From an uncultured bacterium (GTDB lineage Bacteria > Verrucomicrobiota > Kiritimatiellia > RFP12 > UBA1067): DNA of 6,564 nucleotides. The notes beneath the pieces are model-generated. The model did no database searches. It was not told the origin of the DNA and saw only the letters and a list, made by a program, of their open reading frames with translations. Shown in pieces: positions 6,300 to 6,564 of the stretch. Location: positions 1 to 6,564 of the forward strand of contig CACZAK010000235.1 in the NCBI GenBank assembly GCA_902779075.1, written 5' to 3'. Within the stretch, counting starts at the first letter, position 1. Each line of letters begins with the position of its first letter. The position numbers and the translations under genes were made by a program.

Positions 6300-6323
6300 T
6301 GCGCGGGCTCACTCGCCCGCGCA
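6300..6323. repeat. 9-bp GC-rich hairpin upstream of the operon
   Basis: TGCGCGGGC (6300-6308) pairs perfectly with GCCCGCGCA (6315-6323) around a TCACTC loop. On the minus strand the stem is followed by a pyrimidine-rich stretch and, further on, by a T-run (about 6280-6284), too far for a clean intrinsic terminator. It could end transcription, shape the operon leader, or be a protein-binding dyad. Confidence 0.55.
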
Positions 6324-6330
6324 TCTTATC

Positions 6331-6365
6331 CATCTATTCTCATTAGATCATCTATTCTCATTAGA
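6331..6365. repeat. Tandem 17-bp direct repeat
   Basis: CATCTATTCTCATTAGA occurs perfectly at 6331-6347 and again at 6349-6365, separated by one base (period 18). Two equal sites on nearly the same face of the helix upstream of an operon suggest binding sites for a regulator; simple replication slippage is the alternative. Confidence 0.85.
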
Positions 6366-6452
6366 CCGAAGTTCCAGCGGGCAATAATGCCGCAGAATGC
6401 GTCATAATTTCCAGTCGTTTCATAACCGCCGCGCATAAAAGCAGTTGTAACT

Positions 6453-6475
6453 AACAAAACGGGCGCGTTTTTGTT
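6453..6475. repeat. A/T-rich dyad near the transposase promoter
   Basis: AACAAAACG (6453-6461) is complementary to CGTTTTTGTT (6466-6475) with one extra T in the right arm, around a 4-base GGCG spacer. The A-run before and T-run after recall a bidirectional terminator, which would shield the transposase from outside transcription, but the GC core is short. It may lie inside the insertion-sequence end. Confidence 0.4.
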
Positions 6476-6509
6476 CTAAATGTTCCCATGTAATTTTTCA
6501 TTTTCCCTA

Positions 6510-6538
6510 TTGCAATCAGCGGGTTGTAATGGTATAAT
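6510..6538 (+). promoter_or_regulatory. Extended -10 sigma70-type promoter of the transposase
   Basis: TTGCAA (6510-6515) stands 17 bases before a perfect TATAAT (6533-6538), and the TGG just before the -10 box forms an extended -10 element (TGn). Transcription would begin about 6544-6546, that is at the ATG at 6545, so the message would be leaderless or nearly so. Confidence 0.75.
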
Positions 6539-6544
6539 ATGCCC

Positions 6545-6564
6545 ATGTACATCGAAACTGTCCC
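6545..6564 (+). CDS. Start of a probable IS1634/IS4-like transposase, truncated by the window edge
   Basis: Only the first codons are present: ATG TAC ATC GAA ACT GTC CC-, giving M-Y-I-E-T-V-P. From recalled knowledge, this is the typical N-terminus of a large group of DDE transposases annotated as IS1634/IS4 family, which continue with an Asn-Arg-Asn-Ser-Pro-Pro stretch. The strong promoter immediately upstream and the lack of a ribosome binding site are compatible with a leaderless insertion-sequence gene. Seven residues cannot prove the family, so the call depends on the sequence beyond the edge. Confidence 0.55.

Larger units (their letters stand above)
6126..6544. other. Non-coding region upstream of the pilus operon and of the transposase
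   Basis: No convincing gene is seen in this 419-bp divergent gap, which is more A/T-rich than the coding sequence. It must hold the operon promoter (minus strand) and the left end of the insertion sequence. It contains a 9-bp hairpin, a tandem 17-bp direct repeat, an A/T-rich dyad and a strong plus-strand promoter, listed separately. On the minus strand an exact TTGACA occurs at 6196-6191, but no -10 box follows at the right distance. The left boundary of the insertion sequence could not be located. Confidence 0.6.

Noticed and set aside
6331..6365. CRISPR-like array
   Set aside because: Only two copies separated by a single base; there is no spacer.
6190..6387. Plus-strand open frame of 65 codons in the upstream gap
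   Set aside because: No Shine-Dalgarno, no domain, and its LFSLD repeat is simply the translated 17-bp direct repeat.

Overview
The window is a GC-rich bacterial segment with three parts. (1) A plus-strand gene truncated at the left edge (2-676), which looks like the C-terminal part of a RecA-fold/RepA-type ATPase of the kind found in phage, plasmid or integrative-element replication modules. (2) A tightly packed minus-strand operon of six genes (6125 down to 909) encoding a reduced type II secretion / type IV pilus-like machine. (3) A 419-bp non-coding stretch leading into the first codons of a probable insertion-sequence transposase at the right edge (6545-6564, plus strand).

In transcription order the operon holds: a GspG-like pseudopilin (6125-5226), a second pseudopilin with an unusual C-terminal extension (5229-4417), a PilN/GspL-like bitopic membrane protein (4420-3668), a PilO/GspM-like bitopic membrane protein (3675-3103), a PilT-family ATPase (3106-2003) and a short GspE/PilB-family ATPase (2009-909). 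Every junction overlaps by 4 to 8 bases (ATGA four times or its longer variants), so translation is probably coupled along the whole message. Start codons fixed by these overlaps are shorter than the longest open frames for the PilN-like, PilT-like and GspE-like genes. The secretin, the polytopic GspF/PilC platform protein and the prepilin peptidase are not in the window and must be encoded elsewhere if the machine is complete.

The system is odd in having a PilT-type ATPase beside a GspE-type one with GspG-like pseudopilins, and in lacking both partners of the usual GspE N-terminal domain / GspL actin-like domain interface. The pseudopilin style (GW-GPY and DPWGNP motifs) recalls the T2SS-like clusters of the PVC superphylum (Lentisphaerota, Kiritimatiellota, Verrucomicrobiota). 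This taxonomic guess is an inference and weak.

Between the ATPase gene and the operon end, which are convergent, lie a hairpin overlapping the ATPase stop codon (675-720) and a large imperfect palindrome (733-900), whose arms are C-rich on the left and G-rich on the right and could also form a minus-strand G-quadruplex. Upstream of the operon lie a 9-bp hairpin (6300-6323), two copies of a 17-bp direct repeat (6331-6365), an A/T-rich dyad (6453-6475) and a near-consensus extended -10 promoter (6510-6538) that fires almost directly onto the transposase ATG. The operon is thus bordered on both sides by sequence with a mobile-element look.
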